From positions 1-64,000 of the forward strand of contig CAZXYZ010000026.1 in NCBI GenBank assembly GCA_964645045.1: a stretch of 64,000 nt of DNA, written 5' to 3'. The position numbers and the translations under genes were made by a program. Within the stretch, counting starts at the first letter, position 1. Each line of letters starts with the position of its first letter. Shown here one piece after another: positions 9,086 through 17,647 of the stretch. The notes beneath the pieces were generated by a model, which searched no databases, was not told the origin of the DNA, and saw only the letters and a program-made list of their open reading frames with translations. Source of the DNA: Anammoximicrobium sp964645045. Its GTDB lineage: Bacteria; Planctomycetota; Planctomycetia; Pirellulales; Pirellulaceae.

Positions 9086-9943
9086 ATGGAATGTATTTTC
9101 GTTTTCTTTTTTTGGGTTGTTTTCCTAAGCCTGCTCGCCAGTTTCGGCTTGGGACGAGCGCCCCGCAAGGGCCGGTTCATCGAGTCGTATCGACTGTTGG
9201 CGCAGCGATTTCGCGGCACGTTGCACCGTCCCGGTTGGCACGGCATGCCCCGGGTCGTTTTCTCCTATCGTTCGGCCTGCGTGACCGTCGAGGCACTCGC
9301 CCGGTCGCCGCAGGATCTGGGGCCGGGCCCGGCCATCCGCATTCACTTGCCGTGGCCCGAATCGGCCGCGCGGTTCGAAGTCCGCCATCCCCCGCGGCAG
9401 CCGCACGCGGCGCTCGACGACGGCCTGCTGCCGGCCCCGCCGGCCACCGGCGAGTTTAACCGGCGGTGCTCGGTTCGCGGGACGGATCCGCAGGCCGTGG
9501 CCGAGTTTTTCAGCGAGGTGATTTGCTGGCACGTCGAACGGCTCCGCACCCAGCCTGCCGTCTCGCCGCTGTGCCTGCAGGTCGGCCGCGGCGCGATGGC
9601 GATTACCAAAGTCCTGGCCGTGCATCACGGTGCGGAATTGATCCAGGTCGTCGAGGCGGCACTGGACCTGTACGATCAGGCCTTGCTGACGCGGACGCGC
9701 GGGATCACGTTCCTGGAGCAGCAGTCGGCCCAGGTGTTGGAGCAAGCAATCTGCCGCGTCTGCGGGGAAGAGATTCGCGAGGGACTCGTTTTTTGCCGCC
9801 GCTGCAAGACGCCCCATCATCGCGAGTGCTGGCAGTACATCGGCCGCTGCAGCGTGTTTGCTTGCGGCGAGACCCTGTTTCGCGAGCCTCAGGTGGCGGA
9901 ACGGGTGCCGGGCGACACGGGCACTCGGCGCTCGTCCGATTGA
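9086..9943 (+). CDS. Membrane-anchored Prok-RING (family 1) protein
   Basis: 285 residues from ATG 9086; a TTG at 9065 would add seven. The N-terminus is one very hydrophobic helix (FVFFFWVVFLSLLASFGLG), an anchor or uncleaved signal. A middle part of about 180 residues has no family I know. The C-terminus (about 220-265) is a zinc-binding finger with the spacing C-x2-C-x10-C-x2-C-x3-H-H-x2-C-x6-C-x4-C (CRVCGEEI, FCRRCKTPHHREC, RCSVFAC), which fits the prokaryotic RING finger family 1. The role of these fingers in bacteria is not settled; a link to ubiquitin-like or conflict systems has been proposed. The gene is divergent from the CHAT-STAND gene, and its 3' end overlaps the convergent ABC gene by 55 bases. 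Confidence 0.75.
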   Translation: MECIFVFFFWVVFLSLLASFGLGRAPRKGRFIESYRLLAQRFRGTLHRPGWHGMPRVVFSYRSACVTVEALARSPQDLGPGPAIRIHLPWPESAARFEVRHPPRQPHAALDDGLLPAPPATGEFNRRCSVRGTDPQAVAEFFSEVICWHVERLRTQPAVSPLCLQVGRGAMAITKVLAVHHGAELIQVVEAALDLYDQALLTRTRGITFLEQQSAQVLEQAICRVCGEEIREGLVFCRRCKTPHHRECWQYIGRCSVFACGETLFREPQVAERVPGDTGTRRSSD

Positions 9944-10605
9944 ACCCGTCCGTCGCGGAGCCGGATGATCCGCTTGGCGTGCTCGGCGACGTCGTCCTCG
10001 TGCGTCACCATGATGATCGTGCGGCCCTCGTCGTTCAGCCGGGCGAACAATGCCATGATCTCCAAGGCCGTTTTCGAGTCCAAGTTCCCCGTGGCTTCAT
10101 CCGCCAGAATGAAATATGGATCATTGACCAGGCTGCGGGCGATGGCCACGCGCTGCTGCTGACCGCCGGACAGTTGCGTCGGACGGTGCCGCAGCCGCTC
10201 GCCCAAGCCGACCATCGCGGCCAGGGCATGGCAGCGTTCTTTGGTTTCGCGGCTAACGCGGCCCTGGTAGTACAACGGCACTTCGATGTTCTCGACGACG
10301 GTCAGCTGGGGAATCAGGTTGTACGACTGGAATACGAAGCCGATCCGGCTGGCGCGGATCCGCGACAGTTCGCGGTCGTTCATTTTGGCCACGTCGTCGT
10401 CGCCCAGGAAGTACGAGCCGGACGTGGGCTTGTCCAGGCATCCCAGGAGATTCAGCAGCGTGCTCTTCCCCGATCCGGAAGGGCCCATGATGGCGACGTA
10501 ATCGCCCTCGGGCACTTCCAGGGAAACACCGCGCAAAGCGCGCACCGTTTCGCCTTTGAGCACGTAGTCCTTGGTCAGATCGTGCAGGCTGCACGCCAGT
10601 TTCAC
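9889..10605 (-). CDS. ABC transporter ATPase, LolD/MacB type
   Basis: 238 residues. GTG start at 10605 overlaps the stop of the adaptor gene (GTGA) and has GGAGG seven bases upstream, so the two are translationally coupled. All ATPase motifs are intact: Walker A GPSGSGKST, Q-loop FVFQSYNLIPQ, signature LSGGQQQR, Walker B ILADEATGNLD, switch His in VTHEDD. Such ATPases drive FtsX-like permeases that export lipoproteins, peptides or drugs across the inner membrane. No FtsX/MacB permease gene follows; instead the next gene converges and overlaps. The permease must be encoded elsewhere, or this pair works with a shared one. Confidence 0.9.
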   Translation of the reverse strand: MKLACSLHDLTKDYVLKGETVRALRGVSLEVPEGDYVAIMGPSGSGKSTLLNLLGCLDKPTSGSYFLGDDDVAKMNDRELSRIRASRIGFVFQSYNLIPQLTVVENIEVPLYYQGRVSRETKERCHALAAMVGLGERLRHRPTQLSGGQQQRVAIARSLVNDPYFILADEATGNLDSKTALEIMALFARLNDEGRTIIMVTHEDDVAEHAKRIIRLRDGRVQSDERRVPVSPGTRSAT

Positions 10606-12173
10606 GGGGCACCTCCGAGTGCTGCGGGCCGCGGTCCGGGCTGGTCGTCCGGCGGACGGACCTTGGGTTTTTCCTCGCCGTCCGGCGGCGGAGGACGGGG
10701 CGGCCGGATCTTGACCGCAACCGCCTTTTCTTCCAGCACTTCGGGCAGCGTCAATTTGTCGGGAAAGCCGCGCGGGTTGAGTACGACCACTTCGCCCTCT
10801 TGGAGGCCGGACTTGATCGTCATGTAGGTATCGTTGCTCGACCCCACTTGGACCTCGCGAGTCTCGAAGCGTTCGCCGCTGTGGACCAGGCAGAAATAAT
10901 GGCCCTTCACCTCGCAGAGGGCCTGGACGGGAACCTGCAGCGCGTCGGATAGACGCTCGACGAAAATACGGACCTCGGCGTTCATGCCCGTGCGGATCTC
11001 CGGCGGAGGATCGTGGATGTCGATGAAGGCCGCGTATTCCTGGATGTTGCCGCTGGACCAACTGCCGGGCTCCGCATACTGATTCACCTTGACCACGGAG
11101 CCGGCGAGCTTGCGGTCGCGGGCCGCGTCGACCGCGACTTCCACTGGCATACCCGGCTGGATGAGCGAAATGCGGGATTCGTTCACCGTGGCCTTGATCT
11201 GCATTTTGGTGGGATCCGGCAACCGGATCAGGACCTGTCCTTCGCGGATCGTCGCCCCCGCCTCCAAAACGAATTCGGCACTGCCGCCCCGCCGGCTGTA
11301 CACGTTGGCAAAGACGACTTGCCCGTCTTCCGGCGACGTGATGGTGCAAGCGGCGACCTGCTTCTTGATGTCCTCGAGTTTGGACAGTTCGAGCTTGTAA
11401 CTCTCCTGCTCGGACTCCCACTTGGCCTTGGCCGACGTGATGTCGCTGTCGAACTGCTTGAGCGTTTTTTCCTTGGTATAACGGCGCAGCACGTCGAGTT
11501 TAGTCTTCGCGGAATCCAGTTCGTTCTTCGCTTTCTCAACGGCGAACTGATCGCCCTCCAACTGCAGCGAAGTCACGATTCCCTTGGCCGCCAGCCGCTC
11601 GGTCGATTGGTAGGCCAGTTGAGCGCGGCGGAGGTTCTCTTCGGCGACGAAGATCTCGCTCAAGATCAACTGTTCTTCCTGTCGAAACGTTCCTTCCAAG
11701 TACTCCACCCGGGCAATTTCCGCCGCCTGCAGTGTGTTCTCGGCTTGGATCACGGCCGCCTGACTGGTGTTGCATACGATCTGTTGCTGGATCAGATCCT
11801 TGTCGAAGCCGGACGAATCCATTTGAACCAGCTTGTCGCCCTTCTTGACGCGTTTCCCTTCCTCCTCAACCCACAGCACCTTGACGCCGCCCGAGGTGGT
11901 CGATTTCACCTCGCAACGGATTTCCACGCTGCCCGAACTTTCGATCAAGCCTTGCTCCAGCACCACGTGCTCGAAAGGACCTCGACGCACGCTCTGGGTG
12001 ATCATGTTGTCGAGGCTCGGCCGGCTGGCTTTCCGGAAATAGTAGAAATAAGCGGCGACGCCCGCGCTTGCGACCAGGATCAAAGCGCATAAGATCAGCA
12101 GCAGCGCGGAACCGGATCGGCGCAGCACCAACCGCTGCCTGGCAGTTCGTTTTTCACGAGCTCGAATGCACAT
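10602..12173 (-). CDS. HlyD/MacA-like periplasmic adaptor subunit
   Basis: 523 residues from ATG 12173, preceded by GAAGGG. The longer open frame to 12350 runs through repeat A and is rejected. Layout: basic cytoplasmic tail, one TM helix about 30-52 (LLLILCALILVASAGVAAYF), membrane-proximal and lipoyl-like beta domains, a long alpha-helical hairpin (about 155-290, rich in Glu, Lys, Gln), a beta-barrel, and a Pro-rich C-terminal tail (PPRPPPPDGEEKPKVRPP). It should bridge an inner-membrane ABC exporter to an outer-membrane channel. Operon with the ATPase is certain from the overlap. The very long TolC-like lipoprotein at 48964-51918 is a possible outer partner, but that is only a guess. Confidence 0.88.
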   Translation of the reverse strand: MCIRAREKRTARQRLVLRRSGSALLLILCALILVASAGVAAYFYYFRKASRPSLDNMITQSVRRGPFEHVVLEQGLIESSGSVEIRCEVKSTTSGGVKVLWVEEEGKRVKKGDKLVQMDSSGFDKDLIQQQIVCNTSQAAVIQAENTLQAAEIARVEYLEGTFRQEEQLILSEIFVAEENLRRAQLAYQSTERLAAKGIVTSLQLEGDQFAVEKAKNELDSAKTKLDVLRRYTKEKTLKQFDSDITSAKAKWESEQESYKLELSKLEDIKKQVAACTITSPEDGQVVFANVYSRRGGSAEFVLEAGATIREGQVLIRLPDPTKMQIKATVNESRISLIQPGMPVEVAVDAARDRKLAGSVVKVNQYAEPGSWSSGNIQEYAAFIDIHDPPPEIRTGMNAEVRIFVERLSDALQVPVQALCEVKGHYFCLVHSGERFETREVQVGSSNDTYMTIKSGLQEGEVVVLNPRGFPDKLTLPEVLEEKAVAVKIRPPRPPPPDGEEKPKVRPPDDQPGPRPAALGGAP

Positions 12174-12243
12174 CAGCCAACCCTTCGGGGAAGAACTTTC
12201 GGCGGGGGTGCGGCAACCACCCCTGTAAAGGCGCCAACGTCGC

Positions 12244-12350
12244 TGGAGTCCACGCTTTAGCGTGTTCTTGTGGCGGGCATGGCCCGCCTGGCACGCTAAA
12301 GCGTGGACTCCAACAAGACCCGGCACTGCGGATTTCCCAGAAAATCGCAC
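12244..12350. repeat. Repeat family A, copy 2
   Basis: Arms 12244-12264 and 12292-12312 are perfect inverted repeats with the same CACGCTTTAGCGTG core as the copy at 3599, the same inner hairpin and a similar trailing segment (TTTCCCAGAAAAT). It lies just upstream of the adaptor-ATPase operon, a different setting from copy 1. Confidence 0.85.
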
Positions 12351-13038
12351 CTTTACTGGGGTGGGTGCGGCAACCTGCGTTACCGGCGGTTGGTCGAGCG
12401 GGGCGCCTCATGCGCCGGGACGGCAGGCAACCTGCCGTCATCTTAACCGCCGAGCGAGCTGACGGCAATCGATCCAAGGAACCAATCAGCGACGTCCGTC
12501 AAGACCGAACCCCCTCTGCAGACATGGCATCATTTACCTGCTTTGGCAGTCATTCGGACCGCCGAAGAACCAAGAGTCTTGAGAATAGCCGGACTCTGCT
12601 CCGGCGGCAGCCCCGGCCAAATGCACCTGGGCTTTGGCGGCGGAAGTAGTGGAGTCGGGGTCAATTCCTTCAGCGCCGGCGGGCGCCCGCAGCTCATCGA
12701 GAAGAAATTCCGAAACGAAGCCGTCTCGAAAGCCTTGCTCACCTTCCACCCCGCCATCAACTTCGGCTACGATGTCGAAGCATGGAAGCTGCTTCGGGCA
12801 CCCGCACTGCAAACGGTCAAGATTCGCGCACCCTTCGTGAAGTCTTTTAACAGGAGGCAACTGAGTCACCTGAGAGGAAGTACCGCCTCTGTTTGCTCTG
12901 TTTCCTTCTGTTCAAGATCCGGATGGTTTGGTTGCGGCCGCAGGGCGTGCCAAACTCTTTGCGTCTTTGCGGTGCGGAATTATCTTGGTCAATGTGTTTC
13001 ACGAATAAACCGGGTTACCTCAACCAGGAGCGAATGCG
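12351..13038. other. Intergenic region without a supportable gene
   Basis: About 690 bp between repeat A and the M20 peptidase. Frames are open on both strands (12543-13097 plus, 12534-12869 minus, 111 codons), but neither has a known domain or a good ribosome binding site. The minus one has an acidic, protein-like composition and could be a decayed gene. A short GGCAACCTGC...GGCAACCTGCC direct repeat is seen at 12368-12440. Confidence 0.4.
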
Positions 13039-14319
13039 ATGCGACTGCAATCCCTGCGCTGGCTACTTGTCCTTCCCTTGTTCTGCCTGACAAGTGAATC
13101 GCACGCCGGCGACGAAGGGCCGGTCCAAGTGAAAAGTCTCGCGGAGCAGTTCGCTCCGCAGGTCGTGACCTGGCGGCGGGACTTCCATGCGCACCCGGAG
13201 CTGTCCAACCGCGAACAGCGGACCGCGCAGACCGTGGCGGACATCCTCCGCGAGATCGGCATCACGGAGATCCAGACCGGAGTGGCGCGTCATGGCGTTG
13301 TCGCTTTGATCCGCGGCAACCGCCCGACGCCCGTGGTCGCTTTGCGTGCGGACATGGACGCGCTGCCGGTTCAAGAGGCGACGGGCTTGCCGTTCGCCTC
13401 GCAAAATCCGGGCGTGATGCACGCTTGCGGCCACGACGCTCATACGTCCATGCTGTTGGGCACCGCCAAGGTCCTGTTTCAGCTGCGCGAGTCGTTGCCG
13501 GGCAGCGTCAAGCTAATCTTCCAGCCGGCGGAGGAGGGCACACCGCCGGGCGAGGAGGGCGGAGCGGCGCTGATGATCAAGCAGGGCGTCCTCCGCGACC
13601 CGGACGTCGGCGCGATCTTCGGCCTGCACGTCGCCCCGGACTTGCCGACCGGCAGTGTGGCCTATCGCGCGGGCGGAATGTTGGCCAGCGTGGACCGGTT
13701 CCGAGTCACGTTGCGCGGCAAGCAATCGCACGCGGCGATGCCCTGGCAGGGCGCCGACCCGATCGTCGCCGCCGCCCACGTGATCACGGCCGTCCACTCC
13801 ATTGCCGGCCACAAGGTCGACGCGCGCCAGCCGGTGGTTATCTCGATCGGCATCATTCAAGGCGGGCAGGCGTGGAACATCATCCCGGAGCAAGTGGTGT
13901 TGGAAGGGACGGTGCGGACGCACGACAAGGCCGTGCGAGTTCGGGTCGCGGAGCTTTTCCGGACGGTGGTCGAGCAGACGGCGGCAGCTCACGAAACCAA
14001 AGCCGAGATCGAATTCTCCGATTACGGCCCGCCGGTCTGGAACGATCCCGACTTGGTGGCCCGGATGAAGCCCACGCTGGCCCGCGTTGTCGGCGAGGCG
14101 AACGCCGTCGAGTCGCCGCCGGTGATGGTCGGCGAAGATTTCGCCCACTATGGCCAGCAAATCCCCGGCATGTTTGTGTTTCTGGGCGTGCGGAACGAAG
14201 CGGTCGGCGCCGTCCATCCCCTGCACACGCCGCAATTCGTCCTGGACGAAGCCGCCCTGAGCGTCGGCGTCCGCACGCTGAGCCAACTGGCGATCGATTG
14301 GCTGACCCCAGCTCCGTAG
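13039..14319 (+). CDS. Secreted M20 family amidohydrolase
   Basis: 426 residues; AGGAG lies just upstream of the ATG. Signal peptide 1-23 (LLVLPLFCLTSESHAG). The rest matches the M20D hippurate / N-acyl-amino-acid hydrolase type: metal ligands in HACGHDAHTSM, catalytic Glu pair in FQPAEEG, and a later His in the dimerisation-lid region (GKQSHAAMPWQG). The length is normal for the family. The enzyme should cleave N-acyl amino acids or small peptide amides in the periplasm using two metal ions. It stands alone on the plus strand. The natural substrate cannot be told from sequence. Confidence 0.92.
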   Translation: MRLQSLRWLLVLPLFCLTSESHAGDEGPVQVKSLAEQFAPQVVTWRRDFHAHPELSNREQRTAQTVADILREIGITEIQTGVARHGVVALIRGNRPTPVVALRADMDALPVQEATGLPFASQNPGVMHACGHDAHTSMLLGTAKVLFQLRESLPGSVKLIFQPAEEGTPPGEEGGAALMIKQGVLRDPDVGAIFGLHVAPDLPTGSVAYRAGGMLASVDRFRVTLRGKQSHAAMPWQGADPIVAAAHVITAVHSIAGHKVDARQPVVISIGIIQGGQAWNIIPEQVVLEGTVRTHDKAVRVRVAELFRTVVEQTAAAHETKAEIEFSDYGPPVWNDPDLVARMKPTLARVVGEANAVESPPVMVGEDFAHYGQQIPGMFVFLGVRNEAVGAVHPLHTPQFVLDEAALSVGVRTLSQLAIDWLTPAP

Positions 14320-14465
14320 GGTGGGGCAAGCGGACCTCGACCCTTAGCAAGACTTGATATACTATCGGCAGTGCGCGGACGGAACTGAACGCCTCCTGCC
14401 TCCGGACTGCTGCCTGACGTGAAATCAGCACCGGCGATAATGGAATAACACGCGGGAGTTGACTC

Positions 14466-14708
14466 ATGCAATTGACCGTGGAACAGCTGAAAGCCGCCGA
14501 GCATGGCGAAGCGGTGAAAATCGAAACGGGCGGAAAGAAATACGTTCTGCTGAGCCAATCCGTCTACGAAGACACGTTAGACTACAGCCCCTGGACAGCC
14601 AGGGAGATCGACTCGCTTGCTGACGAAGCTTTGGAATTGGTCTCCGGCGACGGACTTGATGACACGGGACTGTCTGATTTCCTGTTATCTGCTGACGCTC
14701 ATGAGTGA
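14466..14708 (+). CDS. Small antitoxin-like protein
   Basis: 80 residues; GGGAG sits eight bases upstream. The sequence (MQLTVEQLKAAEHGEAVKI, then KKYVLLSQSVYEDTL) has the two-stranded N-terminal look of the planctomycete antitoxins that precede MazF/PemK or PIN toxins, followed by an acidic tail. The next frame overlaps its last codons and reads as the C-terminal end of a PemK/MazF-type toxin, which supports the antitoxin call. The toxin is truncated, so this antitoxin is probably a relic or works alone. Confidence 0.55.
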   Translation: MQLTVEQLKAAEHGEAVKIETGGKKYVLLSQSVYEDTLDYSPWTAREIDSLADEALELVSGDGLDDTGLSDFLLSADAHE

Positions 14709-14799
14709 AGACCGTTTGCAGGAGCGGATCGGGAGGCTGTCCACCGAAACGCTGACGAAGCTGGACGCATGCCTCAAGACAGCCCTGGGATTGCCCTGA
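14701..14799 (+). pseudogene. C-terminal remnant of a PemK/MazF-like toxin
   Basis: 32 codons that overlap the end of the antitoxin frame. SEDRLQERIGRLSTETLTK and the ending ALGLP look like the last helix of PemK/MazF toxins, where a short Ser/Glu/Asp turn is followed by a long amphipathic helix ending in AL-L. The RNase core is missing, so the toxin cannot act. The assignment is from memory of the family and moderate. Confidence 0.45.
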
Positions 14800-14821
14800 T
14801 TGTTTACGCGGGAATCTCCCG

Positions 14822-15192
14822 GTGGAAGGGGACGAGCACTTTTTCACCGTGTGTCGTTACGTCGAGCGAAACGCGTTGACGGCTGGTGTGGTTGGGCGTG
14901 CGGAGGCCTGGCGTTGGGGTAGCCTCTGGGCAAGACGTCGTTGCGGCGAGCCATGGCAGACGCTGCTGGGCGACTGGCCACTCCGGTGGTTGGCCGACTG
15001 GCGGAACTTGGTGAAGTGAGCCGCCGACCGAGTAGGAAGCAGAAGCGATCCGCATCTGCATTGCCCGGAACCGCCCGTATGGCAGCGAGCACTGGCAAGG
15101 CGAACAGGCCAGATGTCTGGGCTTGGGCCACACCATGCGGCGCGAGGGGGCGTCCCAGGGGAACAAGGGCAAGGCGGCGTGGCAAGAACTAG
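14822..15192 (+). pseudogene. REP-associated tyrosine transposase (RAYT) remnant
   Basis: Three consecutive frames give pieces of the C-terminal half of a Y1/RAYT transposase. Frame 1 at 14831-15019 includes CRYVERNALTAGVV, AWRWGSLW and LLGDWP; frame 2 from 15036 includes EAIRICIARNRPYGSEHW and LGLGHTMRREG; frame 3 at the end gives RGRPRGTRARRRGKN. At least one stop and two frame changes, plus loss of the N-terminal HUH catalytic part, mark it as dead. RAYTs are known to mobilise REP palindromes, and this window is full of such palindromes. Confidence 0.8.
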
Positions 15193-15319
15193 CTGCGTCC
15201 CGGTTTCGACCCTGCCCTGTGCGTGACGGCCGCGCGGCCGACATGGCGGTTTTGTAGCAGCTCGTGGCCAGAGATTCCAAGTGTGGGAACACAGTCCGTG
15301 TCCGCGGTCCGCCAACCGC

Positions 15320-15600
15320 AACGCGGTTGCACCCCACAGCCCAGGGTCAGCCCGTTTCCGACGGGCGCCACCCTGGGTTCGCCACACGAAAACCACGCCG
15401 CACTCTGAAGGAGTGCCACTCCACCTGTACCCAGGGGCCCGGCATCCCAGCGACGATCCGCACGTTTACCGTCGCCCGGCGCCGTCGGCACATCGGTTGT
15501 GGTACCCCTTCAGGGTACGGGCGATTTCCATTTGGTCACCCAGGGTGCGCCGCTGCGCGGCGACCCTGGCTGGGCTATGGTGTGCCACACCTTCGGCGTG
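15320..15600. repeat. Repeat family E, first cluster (CCCAGGGT / ACCCTGGG)
   Basis: Two hairpin units with CCCAGGGT and ACCCTGG arms, around 15330-15385 and 15528-15580, plus GTTGTGGTACCCCTTCAGGG near 15497. The same pieces recur at 42190-42400. The rest of 15193-15710 has only short unsupported frames and is best seen as a repeat nest next to the dead RAYT. Confidence 0.65.
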
Positions 15601-15710
15601 AAGATTGCCCTCGGTCACCGCCCTCTCGTCTCCATCTTCAACGGCGAGGCCCCGGCCGACCAGAACGGCAAGCGTCACCCGGCGGCGGCCAGGTGACTCT
15701 CCATCCCGAT

Positions 15711-16958
15711 TCAGCCCCGATCCGCCGCTCGGGTGCATGCTTTTGTTCGATGGCCCACCTTGCGTCCATTGAGGTACTCTCGGATACGGAGTGCGGGCGA
15801 TTCAATCGCCACGACACCGAGAGGCAGTTCGTCGGCAAAGTCGAAACAACCACCGCGCGCGAGAGCTACGACAAACATCAATTTGGCCCCTTTTCCAACG
15901 GAAGCCTTCGAAAGCTTATGCGCAGCTTCGACAAGTGTCTCGCCAGGGCGTTGCGCGCGAATGGTGACTGGACCGCCGTCAAACTCTTGTTTCAGAATCG
16001 CGTCGATACCGTTGTTGCGCTGAACCGGGACGTACTCCAGCCCTTGCAGCATTGCGAGTACCATTTCGTCCGCATTTCGATAAGACTCCCGGCCCACTTC
16101 CAAGAGCCGAGAGTTACTTCGAACCGACTCAGATAAACGTCTCTGGCTCAACGATACGGCCTCTTCCGACACGTCGATGCCAATCGCTGCCCTGCCGAGG
16201 GATTGCGCCGCGACCAAAGTCGTTCCACTACCACAGAAAGGGTCTAAAACACAATCGCCTTCGTTGGTCGTAAGACTGATGATCCGCTCAAGGAGCAACA
16301 ATGGCTTCTGCGTGGGATATCCTGTCCGTTCCTTCGCCTTTGGATTCAAGAAAGGAATATCCCAAACATCGCCAAGTGGAACACCACGTTTGTTTCCGTT
16401 TGCGATTACATTTCCATCGTCATCCCGATCGTAAACGGACTTGTTGAATTCATCTCTGGACCTTCGCTGAAGAATCTGGTCCACATTCGTTGCAGGGGAA
16501 TACTCGGTCCACACCTCGTTGAACACGAACTTGTCCGATTTCGTGTAGTAGAGAATGGTCTGATGTGCCGGCAGGAGCCCGCGCTGCGAGTTAGACCATC
16601 TGCGATAATGCCAAATAATCTCCGAGCGAAAATTCTCCGAACCAAATACCTCGTCCAGCAATAACCGCGCAACGTGACCTGCGTTGCGGTCGCAGTGAAA
16701 AAAAAGCGATCCACGCGGCGAGATGACTCTGTGAGCAGCCCGAAGCCGATCAAGCAAGAACGTGCCGTACTCTTTCTGCGATGACCACAGATCCTCAAAC
16801 GAGAACTCTTTCGAGCGATCACGCGTGCTCAGCCGATGAGTTTTCTGAGTGAAGAACGGAGGATCGAGATAAACCAAGTCCGCACTCCCGCCCTCCATCG
16901 TTTGAAGGATGTTTAGGCAGTCGCCCAAGTGTACTTTCGCGTCAGTTTTTTGGTGCAT
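15711..16958 (-). CDS. DNA methyltransferase, beta class (type II modification enzyme)
   Basis: 415 residues. Motif IV comes first (LVYLDPPFF, residues 28-36) and the AdoMet-binding motif last (LDPFCGSGTT, about 237-246), the order of beta-class amino-methyltransferases, which make N6-methyladenine or N4-methylcytosine. A conserved YPTQKP stretch lies before motif I. About 150 C-terminal residues have no clear motif and may help in target recognition. The start overlaps the nuclease gene by 17 bases, so the two are co-expressed. It should protect host DNA from the partner nuclease. The target sequence cannot be read from the protein by eye. Confidence 0.9.
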   Translation of the reverse strand: MHQKTDAKVHLGDCLNILQTMEGGSADLVYLDPPFFTQKTHRLSTRDRSKEFSFEDLWSSQKEYGTFLLDRLRAAHRVISPRGSLFFHCDRNAGHVARLLLDEVFGSENFRSEIIWHYRRWSNSQRGLLPAHQTILYYTKSDKFVFNEVWTEYSPATNVDQILQRRSRDEFNKSVYDRDDDGNVIANGNKRGVPLGDVWDIPFLNPKAKERTGYPTQKPLLLLERIISLTTNEGDCVLDPFCGSGTTLVAAQSLGRAAIGIDVSEEAVSLSQRRLSESVRSNSRLLEVGRESYRNADEMVLAMLQGLEYVPVQRNNGIDAILKQEFDGGPVTIRAQRPGETLVEAAHKLSKASVGKGAKLMFVVALARGGCFDFADELPLGVVAIESPALRIREYLNGRKVGHRTKACTRAADRG

Positions 16959-17613
16959 TTTCTTTCGCGAGGGTCTGCAGGATTGCGAACAAATCTACGC
17001 CGGTTCGTTTTTTCACGTACTGCCAGGCGGCGTCGCCATAGTAATACTGGCCCTTCACGCCTTTGTAGAGCGTCTCAAGCGTTTGTTGAATCTCTATCGC
17101 CTGTGCCCGATTCGGGTAATAGGACATGACGCGAATCGGCGTATGCCCAGCATCGACGATGGCGCGGATGCGTGTGTGCTCCTTCGTAATGTGGTCACCA
17201 TCCGTAGTCGCGTCTCTCCATTTGATCTCAATCGCATCTGGTGCGACCAGGCAATCGATCTCAAAGGTCTTGGGGCGTCGACCTTGAGTATTCGGGACAC
17301 GAACCGAACCAGAATCCGGAAACTTCTCAAGAAAGCACAGCTTGGCAGCCTCCTCCAAGAATGATCCTGCATACTTGTAGAGGAATCGGCCCTTGTTCTG
17401 GTACTCGTCAACCAACCGTCCTTCTTGATCCCCAATGCCCAATACCTGATAAATCAGGAAGTGCGACCGATCGTCCCCTTTCATCTCTTCAAGCCGCTCA
17501 TCAATCGCCTTCTTGAGTCGGTCGGCGTATTTGCGTGCGAGAAGCCGAATGGTCTCCTCGATGCCCTTCGGAGGCTGTTTCTTGTGCATCAGGCGTCGCT
17601 TCCGTTTTGCCAT
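16942..17613 (-). CDS. Type II restriction endonuclease, ApaLI-like
   Basis: 223 residues from ATG 17613; a second ATG nine codons on is possible and neither has a strong ribosome site. The centre carries a PD-(D/E)XK-type active site: Asp120 in FEIDCLVAPD, then Glu129-x-Lys131 in DAIEIKWRDATTDGDHITKE. This block and the overall length recall the ApaLI family, whose founding member cuts GTGCAC, but I cannot verify this without a search. The gene lies directly before and overlaps the methyltransferase gene, the usual arrangement of a restriction-modification pair. The membrane protein gene upstream is 34 bp away on the same strand. Confidence 0.7.
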   Translation of the reverse strand: MAKRKRRLMHKKQPPKGIEETIRLLARKYADRLKKAIDERLEEMKGDDRSHFLIYQVLGIGDQEGRLVDEYQNKGRFLYKYAGSFLEEAAKLCFLEKFPDSGSVRVPNTQGRRPKTFEIDCLVAPDAIEIKWRDATTDGDHITKEHTRIRAIVDAGHTPIRVMSYYPNRAQAIEIQQTLETLYKGVKGQYYYGDAAWQYVKKRTGVDLFAILQTLAKENAPKN

Positions 17614-17647
17614 CGAACGACGGCGTTAACGCGGCGGGCGCGTTGGA

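Noticed and set aside
8507..9246. Overlapping frames on both strands in the CHAT/RING gap
   Set aside because: No domain, poor composition; the region is best explained as promoter DNA.
12534..12869. Minus-strand frame of 111 codons with acidic composition
   Set aside because: No ribosome site and no family; the plus strand is also open over the same bases. Possibly a relic; not called.
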